Assembly: GCA_035048495.1 (NCBI GenBank)
Contig: CM068546.1
Span: 32,010,674-32,074,673 of the forward strand
Reading direction: 5' to 3'
Length of the DNA stretch: 64,000 nucleotides
Origin: Euptelea pleiosperma
Lineage: Eukaryota; Streptophyta; Magnoliopsida; Ranunculales; Eupteleaceae
Below are positions 12,111-22,669 of the stretch, in pieces (the stretch's first letter is position 1; each line of letters starts with the position of its first letter). Below the pieces are notes generated by a model. The model saw nothing but the letters and a program-made list of their open reading frames with translations, was not told the origin of the DNA and did not search any database. A program made the translations under genes and the position numbers.

Positions 12111-12829
12111 AAACTATGGTAGACTGAGGAACTGTATGTACAATTGGAGGAACCGACCTTGATGTAGTAACTGTATGTACTATTGATATATTAGTCTTGG
12201 AATACCTGGGGTTAACAAATTGACTGTTTCGTAATATCACACCCCGGGCGCCAAAATTCAAAAAGCATTTGACGATTCAACAGCCTGCCGCCTCGAATAT
12301 TGTACGCGTCAATCATTCCATTCGACGATTGTACGTTGGGCTTCATGTTTGTACGGACACGTCTCATTGTTATGACATCGATGGACGCAACATTAAATGA
12401 AGAGGGCGACGGTCGAGTGATTGATGGAAAACCCAATGGCCAGGAATCCGCAGTAATACATCAACGGTCAAGATCTTTTCCAGAAGATACGACAGCAGCC
12501 TCTCGATCTTCTCAAAAAGGGGGGCGACGTAGGTACAGTATTTTCCGACAAGTAATATGCTAACACATGTCACTGGTGCAGCACGTGCGAGATACGAAAG
12601 TTTGGCACCTGGTATAGTCCAGCATGCGTGAGTAAATGCGCTGAAGAAATCGTCAGAGGCCACAACCAGCCCATTCCTGTCACACGTCATCCATTAATGG
12701 AAGAACCGCGTGTCGAATGGAGTGATCAAAAGGGAGTATCTCGGGTCAGGATCAGTAATGGAACGCATTGAAGTTTCAGCAATTAATATGTCGGAAAAGC
12801 ATTCAATCTTTCCCGACAGATTAATTATC
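12111..12829. other. intergenic, nothing identified
   Basis: Open readings occur on both strands around 12212-12690 but none resembles a known family and they overlap antisense. Probably decayed repeat. Confidence 0.4.
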
Positions 12830-13135
12830 GGCATGCTCAACGGGATTGACATTTAACTCAACTCGACAAGGTCATAATATCAGACTTTGCAGGAATGACG
12901 TACAACTCATCCCAACAAGTTACACAACATATTTGACGGATTGACATTCTACTCAACCCGGCAAGGTCAAACATCAGACTTGGCAGGAATGACGCATAAC
13001 GTATCCCGACAAGTTCAACAGTGGACTTGGCAGGAATGATGCATAACGTATCCCGGCAAGTTCAACAGCATGTTTGACGGGAATGATTCTCTACCCATCC
13101 CGACAAGTAAACAGAGTTCTACGAACAAGATAAGT
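12830..13135. repeat. degenerate tandem repeat rich in CCCGACAAG / GGCAGGAATGA
   Basis: Units such as GACTTGGCAGGAATGACG and TATCCCGACAAGTTCAACA recur about every 60-70 bp at about 12870, 12965, 13020 and 13075. It lies directly beside an LTR-like stretch and may be its U3 region. Confidence 0.6.
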
Positions 13136-13685
13136 GTTCTAAACTATAATCAAGTTAATTATTGACTTATCTATTATATGATTGCCATGCGGTGGTTAGT
13201 TTGACTATTACGCTAGTCCCGCATTCCCCCATTCAAATATCTGCCATGAGGAATGCCACCTCAGTCGTTTCAGATATAACTGAATAGGGGAAGTTAGGAT
13301 CTAACAAGAAGACTCAGTTTCATAATAGAATCTCTTCAGATCGGATCTAACTAACGAGAAATGGACACGTAGAAGGTGAGTCACGCCAGTTCTGAGGGTA
13401 TAAATACATGACATTCAGAACTGAGAAGGAGATCTTGCTCTCCAAATCCAGATAGTCTAAACTCTGAATCATCTTTTCTATACTTCCTAAATCCTGTTAG
13501 TACACCCTATACTGACTTGAGCGTCGAAGTGTTGTCAACAGGTACGACCACGTTTCATCCGAAGATTATCTTGTCATCCGCAGCAGAGAAAGGAGTTATG
13601 TCCTGAAGCATCATAATCGCCGGATTATCATCGAGATACGAAATGTCTGACATCAAAGATTGTGTGGGTTAGATCTGATATTTTT
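13136..13685 (+). mobile_element. LTR-like sequence, probably Ty3/gypsy type
   Basis: It contains TATAAATA at 13399-13406. About 110 bp downstream is CTGACTTGAGCGTCGAAG, a motif frequent in R/U5 of plant Ty3-type LTRs and TRIMs. No matching partner LTR is seen in the window, so it would be a solo or truncated LTR. Boundaries are approximate. Confidence 0.5.
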
Positions 13686-13689
13686 CCTC

Positions 13690-14395
13690 CACAATAGTGT
13701 GTTGGGTGCAATAAATTTGAGATAGCTGTGAGGCCATAATCGATAATGGTTGTTGTTGGATATGCCAAACATTTTTGTTGAGGAGGGCTAAATTCATTTG
13801 ATAGAATTAATGGAAACTCAGTCCTCCTGCAAAAGTAGATCGACGCAGAATTCCCAATTGGCTAGCTGTAGGACTCTTTTGGTTTGAGATCCGCCCCACC
13901 GGATTTGGTTAATTAGTTGATCCATCTTGGTGCAAGTGTTTTTTTAGGAAAAGAAAGGATTGCATCTGATAAACGGGAATGGTCGAGGCAACTGCTTTGA
14001 TCATCGTAGCTTTACCTGCCTGCGAAAGATTGAGAGATCACCACCCCGATGCCAGAGCTTGAATTTTATTCCACACAACATTGGAAGACTTTCGATTTAG
14101 GTATGTCTAGAAAGAGAGGGGTACCCAGATATTTCTCACTGACGTGAAGATTTTTGATATTTAAGATCTGCGATAGAGCTTTTCTATGGCGCCGATGTAA
14201 ATCTATACATAACTCCAGATTTTTCAAAGTTGAGCTCTTGGCCTGAGAGATGACCGAATAAATCGAAAAGATCTTAGTGGGAGATGGGAGGCCAGTTTCG
14301 AGCAATGTTGATACCACAGATCTAGTTTTGTTGCTTTGCCAGTTGCAAGAATTTGGAAAGCACATTCATACAGATAACAAATAAAGAAGGTGAGA
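13690..14395 (-). pseudogene. LINE reverse transcriptase fragment
   Basis: The minus-strand frames give GLSPSLFVICMNVLSKFL near 14390. They continue with KYLGTPLFLDIPKSKVFQ at about 14110, AGKATMIKAVASTIPVYQMQ at about 13985, and GGLSFH...NLALLNK near 13790. This order is that of the C-terminal half of plant L1-type RT. Several frameshifts and stops are needed. The fragment abuts copia-D gag sequence at about 14395. Confidence 0.8.
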
Positions 14396-15445
14396 GCCCA
14401 ACAAGTCTCTCGCTTGTGTCGAGTCTAACCACAATTAGTGCATTTCAGCTTATCCCGATCGTCCTGGCCACCCTTACTGCCAGGTTTCATCAAACCATCC
14501 TTACCTTCTCTTTGAGACACATTGGATGAGGCTAGGGTGACCTCATAACTATGGGTGTGGTAGTATCTGGAGTGTTCATAATTGTACACCTGCTATCCTC
14601 TCAGCCATCGTATGCCTGACTTAGGGAGAGAAGAACCTCTCTACTCAGAATCTGAACTCTGATAAACTCAAACATGGCGTTCAAATCAGCCAAGAACTCA
14701 AATATACGACTCCTTTCTACCTTCTGCTTGTATCTAACTGCATCTTCTTGACACTTGGGCTGAAAAGACTTGAAGTAATCCAACTCTTCCCACATACTCC
14801 TAAGGGAAGAGAAATCTGACTTAGGGAGAGAAGAACCTCTCTACTCAGAATCTGAACTCTGATAAACTCAAACATGGCGTTCAAATCAGCCAAGAACTCA
14901 AATATATGACTCCTTTCTACCTCCTGCTTTTATCTAACTGCATCTTCTTGACACTTAGGCTGAAAAGACTTGTAGTGATCCAACTCTTCCCACATACTCC
15001 TAAGGGAAGAGAAATAGAGCTCCTCACGATGATGGGAGATATCTTGGCTCAATTGATAGACCCGGGCAAAATTCTTGACCTGAGAATATATTTTCGTCAC
15101 TGCATCCCATATCTCCTTGGCTTTCTTGAGAAACAAAAAACCTTTACTGATCTTTGGTTGCATGGAAATGAGAAGCCGTGACATTATAGTCAGATTTTCA
15201 GCTTCCCACTTCTCATATGTGCTGCTCGACTCCTCAGGTTCTTTAACCTTCCCATAGATATAACCCAATCTGCCCTTTCCACCTATTAACATCTGCACAG
15301 ATTGGGACCATTCCAGGTAATTTGAGCCATTCAACTTCAGAGTTGTAATAGGCATGTTCCGCTTAAACATCGACCCATGTGCATATGCATCCACTGATGG
15401 AGTATTATTACTTCCTGTATCCACTACACTGTCGTTCGATGACAT
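14396..15445 (-). pseudogene. copia-D gag with internal duplication
   Basis: The start ATG at 15445 gives MSSNDSVVDTGSNN. UBN2-type gag blocks follow (LKLNGSNYLEWSQSV, SMQPKISKGFLF, MWEELDHYKSFQPK). The segment coding MWEELDxxKSFQ through LSRE is present twice because of a 200-bp tandem duplication. A zinc knuckle with one internal stop (CTNCG, stop, TRHKRETC) lies at about 14396-14440. The reading is broken by the duplication and by the LINE joint. Confidence 0.85.
14616..15015. repeat. 200-bp direct tandem duplication within gag
   Basis: 14616-14815 and 14816-15015 align over all 200 bp with about six mismatches. Both begin CTGACTTAGGGAG or the equivalent context and end GGGAAGAGAAAT. No insertion separates the two copies. 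Confidence 0.9.
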
Positions 15446-15834
15446 AATGATCACAAAGAACGGACATTGTGACTGATTTACACAAACCAGCAACACACCA
15501 CAGGTCTTCACAGACCCTGTCATCACCGATCACGAAAAAACAGCACTGAACATCAACTGCAGATTGTTTAGAACATACCAAAGTTCTGCAGTAGCCTAAA
15601 AAACTATGTGGAAGCACTAGAATACCCCTGGAGGGGTGCGAATACCCTAGAACCCCAAACTAGCAAGTTTGGCTGCCATAGAATCCTCTTTAAAGCACTA
15701 GAATCCCCTTTGGAGGGGTGTGGCTGCCCCAGAACCCCAAATCAGCAGGTTCAATGAAGAATACCCCGATGAAAAGTAACTCGATGAATAGTAACCCCAA
15801 TGAACGGTAACCCTGACCTAATGCTCTGATACTA

Positions 15835-16080
15835 TGTTACAAACCTAGGGTTCATTACCTGAAGAGAGAAAAGAAGAAAAAATAGGAGAATTATGTGTAT
15901 CTCTACACGATTCATCTCTTTTATTTTATTAACTATTGGAAATTACAAATAGACCCCTGAAGAATACAATAATAGCAGAGACCCTGAAAACCTAAATAAT
16001 AACAAATAAGGGCATATTCTAATGATTAGAAATATTATTCTGTTAGGATATTTGTAATTTTCTTCCACTGGGATAATACA
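15835..16080 (-). repeat. 5' LTR of copia-D
   Basis: 246 bp with TGTATTATCC at its start (minus strand, 16080) and TAACA at its end, giving TG...CA boundaries next to the primer-binding site relic. Confidence 0.75.
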
Positions 16081-16200
16081 TTCATTTTATTCTTATTTAT
16101 TGTTCTCAGTATTGTATTATAATACTTTTATTTCATTCTTCTCTACTGTGTTCAGTGTATTTGTCTTGCGTGAATTTTTTTAGCAATTTTCTTCTTACAG

Positions 16201-17576
16201 ATGTACAGCAGTGGTAACCCAACAAACATTGCAAACCCTATAAACGATGCGGGTGTTCAGATTGATATTCAGACAGCAGGTGGAAGGCTGACATTGTACC
16301 AGACTACTTTGTGCAAAAGGCTTCCATGGGAAAGCCTTGATGTAGATGTTAATCTGGATCCACAACGTTATCTGGAAGCATACAATGTGAAAGACATCCA
16401 ATTGATCTGCTGCCAATCTGATGCAAGCACCATGTGGCTTGTTCCCCCTATAGTTCAGAACACATTTGTCCAGTCCCTCGACTCAGAAATGTATATTAGC
16501 TTTTCTTGGGTATTTACCAGGGCAAGGCCCAAAGGGAAGGAAGTTGTGAAGTACAAATTTGTCCAAGATCCTCCAAAACCATCAGAAGTCAAGGAAGTGC
16601 TCAATGGTACTACCAACAGTTTCAGGATGTGTAATGTTTATCCGAGATACTTCCGGCTTACAGGCTCTGGTGACGTACGGTTTTTTGAACAGGCGGTATG
16701 CCAGACTCAATATCTCACTTCTGTTCACATATGAAAAGCATTCCATCTCTCTTCTTTTTCTGGCTGTTACTGGAACTTATTTCAATTCTTATAGGTCAAT
16801 TGCAATACAAACACTACTAATTACTCAGTGTGCAGGAAGATCAAGATCAGGTTAGTGGGGATCTTGTTCTGAATCGTGGGAGTCCAGAGTGGTGGTCCTT
16901 CCATGATATCAATGCATCTGATGTAGATGGATGTGGAGGGTTGACAGGACCCATGGCCATCATTGTATCCGAGGAAACACCACGTAAGTTTTTCTTTCAA
17001 TAAGTGAAACACTACATAAGTTCTATATTACAGCTGAGCATGATATACTTGGTCTTCTTGGGTTGTTGCATACTGAAGTTGATGGAATTGTATTTAGATT
17101 TCCCTTTTCTCGTGAGTTCTCAGTTCTCACTCCATCCAATCCTTACTTCTTCAGAGGGTATTCTTGGTGAAACTCTTAGCAAGTTCAGTATCTGGGGTAT
17201 CTACATTACCTTTGTGCTAGCAGTCGGTCGATTCATCAGACTTCAATGTTCCGACCTGAGAATGAGAATACCCTATGAAAATCTTCCTTCTTGTGACAGG
17301 TATGACAAGCTATATTTCCACCACCCCCCATATATGCAAAATATTACGGATTGTGAATCTAATTTTGGTGAATTTTACAATTTCTGGTAAATTAGCATCT
17401 CATCTATTCACATTCCCCACAAATAGCCTTATTATACCAGTCTACTTCCCATAGTCCATGTAAAAATTGATCAAGGATTGGTTGGATGTAGGTTGATAGC
17501 GATCTGTGAGGACATCTATGCTGCAAGAGCCGAGGGAGAGCTTGAAGTTGAAGAGGTCTTTACTGGACACTGGTGA
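16201..17576 (+). CDS. PIEZO: PIEZO mechanosensitive channel, C-terminal exons, frameshifted tail
   Basis: Four exons encode the C-terminus of a plant PIEZO channel: 16201-16695, 16836-16983, 17155-17299 and 17492-17576, all with GT-AG junctions in consistent phase. Exon 1 carries the extracellular cap region (SFSWVFTRARPKGKEVVKYK). Exon 3 starts GILGETLSKFSIWGIY, the final pore-lining helix, followed by the cytosolic tail LRMRIPYENLPSCDRLIAIC. In the last exon one base is missing within 17558-17561 relative to the family (EEV-aromatic-YWTLVKIYRSPH). The encoded tail therefore reads VFTGHW and stops at 17574-17576; the normal frame would stop at 17624-17626. The first listed exon follows an intron acceptor at 16200, so the ATG there need not be the start. 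PIEZO proteins are about 2,500 residues, so most of the gene is upstream. No PIEZO exon is visible in 1-16200, meaning either a giant repeat-filled intron or a truncated copy. Confidence 0.88.
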
Positions 17577-18020
17577 AAATTTATAGGTCACCACACATGC
17601 TTCTCGAGTACACAAAACTTGACTAGATTCTGAAGGAGTGTAATAATCTGGTCACCAACGGCTTCAGAGGTCAATTGTAACAGGTGATTTACAGACATCC
17701 AGTACCGGAACAAGAATATGGTTCAAAGCCTAGTGGAATCCTGTGATTCATGTAAATTTTGGGGGGTTGATTCAGTGGTAGTTGTGATTTAGTTTGTCGG
17801 GGTCTTAAGTAATACAGATGATGTTCCATTCTTTTCCAGAGACCTCCAGGTTATTGATTGGTGAGGTGTACATGTAGAAGAGGGCCTGAATGCAAGGCTC
17901 TCCATGTATATTCACAGACGGGTCTTGCTACTCTAGGCTAGTTCTCCAGTTAAGCAGCTTGGCTTGTGCAAGTTCTGTTTCAGGGTGATGGATCCAGCCC
18001 CATCATATATTTTCTTACAA
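17577..18020 (+). other. PIEZO 3' region
   Basis: Probable 3' untranslated and flanking sequence, including the out-of-frame remainder of the last exon up to 17626. No clear polyadenylation signal was pinned down. Confidence 0.5.
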
Positions 18021-18023
18021 TTA

Positions 18024-18161
18024 GGCTCTGTATGGTAATCAACAAAAAGTTCTATAGAAAAAGGATTTGTATATTAGAAAGTGTTGATTTAGAAAAAGTT
18101 TTATGACAACTATATGTCATAATCATTTCTAGAAAACTTATCAGGGCAACCATACAGAGCC
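18024..18161. mobile_element. Tourist/Harbinger-type MITE
   Basis: A 138-bp element with 13-bp inverted ends GGCTCTGTATGGT and a TTA target duplication (18021-18023, 18162-18164), as expected for PIF/Harbinger MITEs. Non-coding. Confidence 0.75.
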
Positions 18162-18164
18162 TTA

Positions 18165-18633
18165 GATGAAAATTATATAATTTCATAGTGGCAAATAATG
18201 ATAATCCATACTTGACCCCATCTGCCATCTAGTTCGAAGCATTGATCTGGACTACTCCGACTGATGGACCGTCTCTTGCATTGGCCATAACCCAAAACTG
18301 CATCATTGGAATGATCTTATGAAGCACTTGATCATCTGTTACATTCATTTGGATGGACAAAAAGAAGGGAATGTTATCGAGTGTCCGTAAGGAAGTACCA
18401 GATTGGATGATTAGAATCATCCGTTTAAACAAAATTTGGGATCTGATTTGTCAAGAAGTGAGCTGAGTATTTAAATATTTGAATAGCCTTTAAAAGCAAG
18501 GAGGAGTAGGGAAAATTTTTATCTAATTAATAGGGAAAATGTGCACATGGGATCCACCACTTGTAAATTGAGCCCCAGCATTTTCATTTCATAGGCAGCC
18601 AACCTAAAACAGTCCTTACTTTTGATCAATGGC
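18165..18633. other. intergenic, no gene seen
   Basis: Partial inverted similarity around 18235-18420 suggests a decayed foldback element. No coding signal. Confidence 0.4.
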
Positions 18634-18894
18634 ACGGGATATTGGCACCCTCCTTTTTACTCAGTAAACCCACTTTAAAATTATCTCTCCTCTCGCTACA
18701 ACCAACCGAAAACAACGCATACCCGCCCCACCGTCCTCTCTCTCTCTCTCTCTCTCTCAACGGGTGGGAACACGTTCACCATTCCTTTTTTTTGCAGTGG
18801 GAGTTGAGAGAAGGGACTTGTTTGTCTTTTAAAAATTTGTTATTTTTTTTTAAAGTGGGCATACTGAGTAAAAGGGCGGGTGCCAATATCCCGT
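18634..18894. mobile_element. MITE with about 47-bp inverted ends
   Basis: ACGGGATATTGGCACCC at the left and its inverse at the right. Homology between the arms extends about 47 bp through ACTCAGTA and CCCACTTTAAAA. The centre holds a CT microsatellite (about 18736-18758). The target duplication could not be resolved. Confidence 0.7.
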
Positions 18895-19685
18895 CCCCTA
18901 TTTTATCTAGTATCAACTGCCGCATTCATTCTTGGGGTCCAATTTTATCAGAAATCTAGTTGTTCTTAATAGTAACCTCAATAAATTGGTTAAGATGGTT
19001 TGCGCATATAAAACAAAGGCCAGTAACAACACCAGTGATGACTGTTAGTTTTGGTGCAGGTTGACGGCTCTAGAAGGAGAGCGGATGAACGAAAATGATT
19101 TGGATTGTAGTAGTAAAGAACGATCTGAAGAAGCCTTTACTGAAAACCTAGCCCCAGATAGAATAAAATGGCAAAATAGGATTCATGTTGAGAAAAGGTA
19201 TTGTGAATGATGATAACATTCTTAATCAAGTGGATAAAAAAACCTAGATGGCCCAATGACTCGTTGATCCAAACCAAACCAGAATTCATTTGGGGACTTC
19301 TTGCATCATCGTTCCATGGTAATGAGTTGCATATTAGAGTGTCATCATCTCTGCTTGCTTCAAGCAAATATTTTCTTTTTTTACAAACAAAATAGTGAAA
19401 ATACTCAAATGAGTGTTACGTGTCACCATAATCCTATGATGTGGCAGTATTGGTTCTGTAATATCCCAGTATTTAAGGGACAAAAAAAAAAAATTGGTAC
19501 CATGGCCCAGGATAAGGATTCAGATTTACTCCCCCTTTTTTTGATAGGTGATTCAGATCACCATTTCTCAAAATAACTGCAATATCAAGAATCTTACAAG
19601 AGACAAATCCCCTTGCCTAAAGCATGGCAGCCATCCAACATTTCTTATTTTTTGAGTATAAAAATGAAAGCACGTAGAGAGAAAA
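18895..19685. other. intergenic, no gene seen
   Basis: AT-rich sequence with short uncompelling readings. Confidence 0.4.
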
Positions 19686-19689
19686 AAAT

Positions 19690-20406
19690 CATCGCTTAAG
19701 CGATTGTGATGGAGAACCCCTTATTTATGCCGGAAGATATCAAAGATTAACTAGTCGTCTCATATATCTCTCATTTACTCGACCTAACATAGCATATGAT
19801 GTGAGTGTTGTCAGCTATTTCATGCACTCTCCCAGGACCTCTCATCTTGAGGCCATTTTCAAGATTCTCAGATACCTGAAGTCCTCACCAAGGAAATGAG
19901 TGTTATTTGCTTGCCATGGCCACTTAAAAGTGGAGGCCTACACTTATGCTGATTGGGCTGACTCTGTCACCGATAGGAGATCTACCTCCGACAATTGCAC
20001 ATTGGTTGGCGACAACATTGTCACCTGAAGGTGCAAGAAACAGTATGTTGTTGCAAAATCGAGCATTGAAGCCAAGTTTAGGTCTATGGCACATGGGTTA
20101 TGTCAGTTGTTGTGGTTACAGATCCTAAAGGAGAGTTGGGATTTCTTATCAGGGAGCCAATGAGTTTGTATTTTGATATTAAAGCGACAATTAATATTGC
20201 TCATAATCCAATTCAACATGACAGGATTAAACACATTGAGGTGGATTGACATTTCATAAAGGAGAAGTTGCATTATAAATTTATCTGCACTCCCTTTGTG
20301 AAGACCAAAGAACAACTCGTTGATATCTTTAACAAAGGAATTGGCATGTCACACCTTCATAATGTCTTGGGCAAGCTAGGGATGTGTGACATCTGTGCTT
20401 TAGCTT
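19690..20406 (+). pseudogene. copia-E RT end and RNase H fragment
   Basis: In the plus strand, RLTSRLIYLSFTRPNIAYDV begins at about 19745 and DADWADSVTDRRSTS-like sequence at about 19949. SIEAKFRSMAHGLCQLLWL and HNPIQHDRIKHIEVD follow, ending MCDICALA at about 20406. These are the end of copia RT and RNase H. Stops occur at about 19899, 20026 and 20248, with at least one frameshift near 20130. Only the 3' third of an element is present. Confidence 0.85.
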
Positions 20407-20415
20407 GAGGGGGGG

Positions 20416-20706
20416 TGTAGAGAATATATGTAGCGTATATACATGCTGTGGTGTGAAGGGTATTTTGGTCTTTTATGAGTTTTTTTAACTTATATTTGTC
20501 TTTTTACTTGTAAGGGCATTTATGTCCAATCAGACCTTTATGTTGATAATATATAGTGAGTGTGCTCTCCTATGAGAGACAACTCTTCCTCGTCTCATCT
20601 CTTCTTTCTCTTCTTCGGTTTCTTCTTCCTCCTCTCTTCCTCTTCTCTCTACTTCTTACTTTCACCTTCCTCTTTCTTCTATTTCCAACTAATCTCTGAT
20701 TTAGCA
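20416..20706 (+). repeat. 3' LTR of copia-E
   Basis: Starts TGTAGAGAATATATG straight after the purine tract GAGGGGGGG (20407-20415) and probably ends ...TTAGCA. It contains a pyrimidine-rich tract (about 20580-20690). The right end is approximate. Confidence 0.65.
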
Positions 20707-20789
20707 GAGGAACATTGCTCAAATGTACTCATGCTAGCAGAAAATAGTACCACAAGAAAAAATCCTTTCCAAGGAATAGAGCAACCCGA

Positions 20790-21490
20790 GTAGGTCACAA
20801 AAGTGCACCAAAGGCTGTGGATGGTGCCCCAAATAGTCCAAAACAACCCAAAACTGCTCAGAAGTCACTTGTAGAAAATTTTGGAGACTCGGAAAGGCTC
20901 CTAGAGACTTGCGGCTAGGCCTAGGAGCAATTCTCTAGGCTCCTTGAAGGATGCGGCTAGCACTGAGAATAGTTATGGACCCCGCTGAGGGGTGCGACTA
21001 GGTTTGGAGGGTGTTCTCTAGACTTCTGAAAGGGGCAGCACCTCCTGGGAGGTCTTCTTTGGCCTTATGAGGGGTGCAGCTAGTCTTGGAGGGAGTTCTC
21101 TAGACTTATAAAAGGGGCGGCACCTCCTCTAGCCTTTTAAGGGGTGCAGCTAGCCCTGGGGAGCTTTCTCCAGGGATGTTGAGTGCGATAGTGCCTGAGA
21201 GGATTTCTAGATCTCCCTGAAGGGTGCAATTGAGGTTTATGGCCCTTCTGGATCCTTACAACTATGGCGGCTAAGGTCTCTGAGTCCTCAGAAGACTTGT
21301 AGATGTGGCGGCTAAGGGCCCTCTAGAGACATGCGGTAATGCCTGAGATCACTTCTCCAGGCTTCTAGTGGCTAACCATGGGAGATAATCCTCCCTTTAG
21401 TCAACCCCCTTCTATTATTCCCCAATTTCTAGGGTTTCGATTTCCTCTAGGATTGAGTCATTACACAACCATGCCCTGATACCATGTAAT

Positions 21491-21551
<61 letters not shown>

Positions 21552-21700
21552 ACGATTTCACCAATATTTATAATATTGAAATTATCATCGTAATTACAAA
21601 TAGACCCATGTAGAATATAGAGTATTACAAGTAAGCACCTAACAACAATAAGTATGCCTCGATTCTCTCTAATCCTCACCAACTCCACCAAACCATAAAC
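20790..21700 (-). mobile_element. copia-F: 5' LTR, primer-binding site and leader
   Basis: The minus strand has a site TGGTATCAGGGC at 21484-21473, one mismatch from the usual tRNA-Met site. An LTR lies to its right (from 21485). To its left is a leader of more than 600 bp built of degenerate units with AGGGGTGCAGCTAG and TTCTCTAGACTT. Layout resembles copia-D. Gag is absent; the leader runs into the copia-E LTR region. Confidence 0.6.
21491..21548. repeat. (GA)n microsatellite
   Basis: About 29 uninterrupted GA units within the copia-F LTR. Confidence 0.97.
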
Positions 21701-21728
21701 TTCAAGATTTCCTATGATGTGAAACTAA

Positions 21729-22070
21729 AGTCATGTTTGATTGCCCAGTGGGAAAACAACATTTTCCTTGGGAAAACACAACTGTCCATTGTTTTTTTTT
21801 TTTTTTTTTGTAATCAACTGTCCATTGTTAGATAGCTATTTTAAATCTGTATAATTTTCCTTACCAAGCCATTTAAATCTGGATAATATTTCCTACTAAA
21901 CCTGGAATTCATTTCCTATTCAGATGGTGAGAATTCATTTCCACCTGAAAATACACTTCTATTTTCTCACATGATTGAAATATGTGTTCTCAGTTGCAAT
22001 CAATCGGCCATTTAAGGCATTTCCCAAATGCATTTTCTCGGGAAAAATTTCTGTACAATCAAACACGCCC
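21729..22070. mobile_element. Harbinger-type MITE
   Basis: 342 bp, left end AGTCATGTTTGATTG and right end the inverse of GGGCGTGTTTGATTG, with TAA at 21726-21728 and 22071-22073. The subterminal GGGAAAA runs are also inverted. Confidence 0.7.
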
Positions 22071-22073
22071 TAA

Positions 22074-22669
22074 GTTAATGATAGTAAACATATTTTCTCT
22101 GCTACATCTGCATTTCTTTTGCAGTGCCACACGTGTACAATTTTGAGATGATTTTCTTGATAAAGTAAAACTGCAAACACTAAGATACACACACAACTTT
22201 GAACATTGACTTTAGAGGTACCAATTAATCTCAATGTGATCACACAATCTTCTGCTAATGGATCCCTCTCTAGTTGAGATGTGTTTGGAAAGTAATAGTG
22301 TAAAGAAACAGATTGAGGTAAAAGAATTGTTTATAACCAAGAGAAAATGGCCTCACGTGAAGATCACATGAACATAAAACAGAATCAGATAAAAGAAAAA
22401 GAAAAAAGGATGATGTAGTTGCTACAAGAGAAAGAAGACATACAATCATGACATTATATGGGTAAGTACATGATCAGTACATACCTCCCAGTACATTTGT
22501 TAGACATGCCAGTTGCACATAAACTGCCCCTCTGATGGATCTGACCAAAAGCATAATAATACAGGCTGCCAGCTAAGAAGCTTGATGGCAGAATGAATCA
22601 GACACAAAATTGTGGCACAAAGCAATAAACTATGACAAAAGCCCAGCCAAACCATTCTTCCCGAAATTC
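22074..22669. other. 3' flank of the MBD gene
   Basis: No coding signal. Part is probably the 3'UTR of the minus-strand gene ending at 22670. Confidence 0.45.

Larger units (their letters stand above)
14396..16080 (-). mobile_element. copia-D: 5' half of a copia element
   Basis: Minus-strand order is LTR (16080-15835), a primer-binding site relic TAGTATCAGAGCAT (15834-15821), a leader of about 370 bp with repeated CCCCTGGAGGGGTG-type units, gag (15445 leftward) and zinc knuckle. Beyond about 14395 the element is replaced by LINE sequence, so pol and the 3' LTR are missing. It abuts the intron preceding the PIEZO exon at 16201. Confidence 0.85.

Noticed and set aside
12212..12690. Overlapping open readings on both strands
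   Set aside because: Antisense to each other, no recognisable domain, within decayed repeat DNA.
16201..16203. ATG at 16201 as a start codon of a short PIEZO-like gene
   Set aside because: It directly follows a polypyrimidine tract and CAG acceptor, and the encoded segment is internal in PIEZO proteins.
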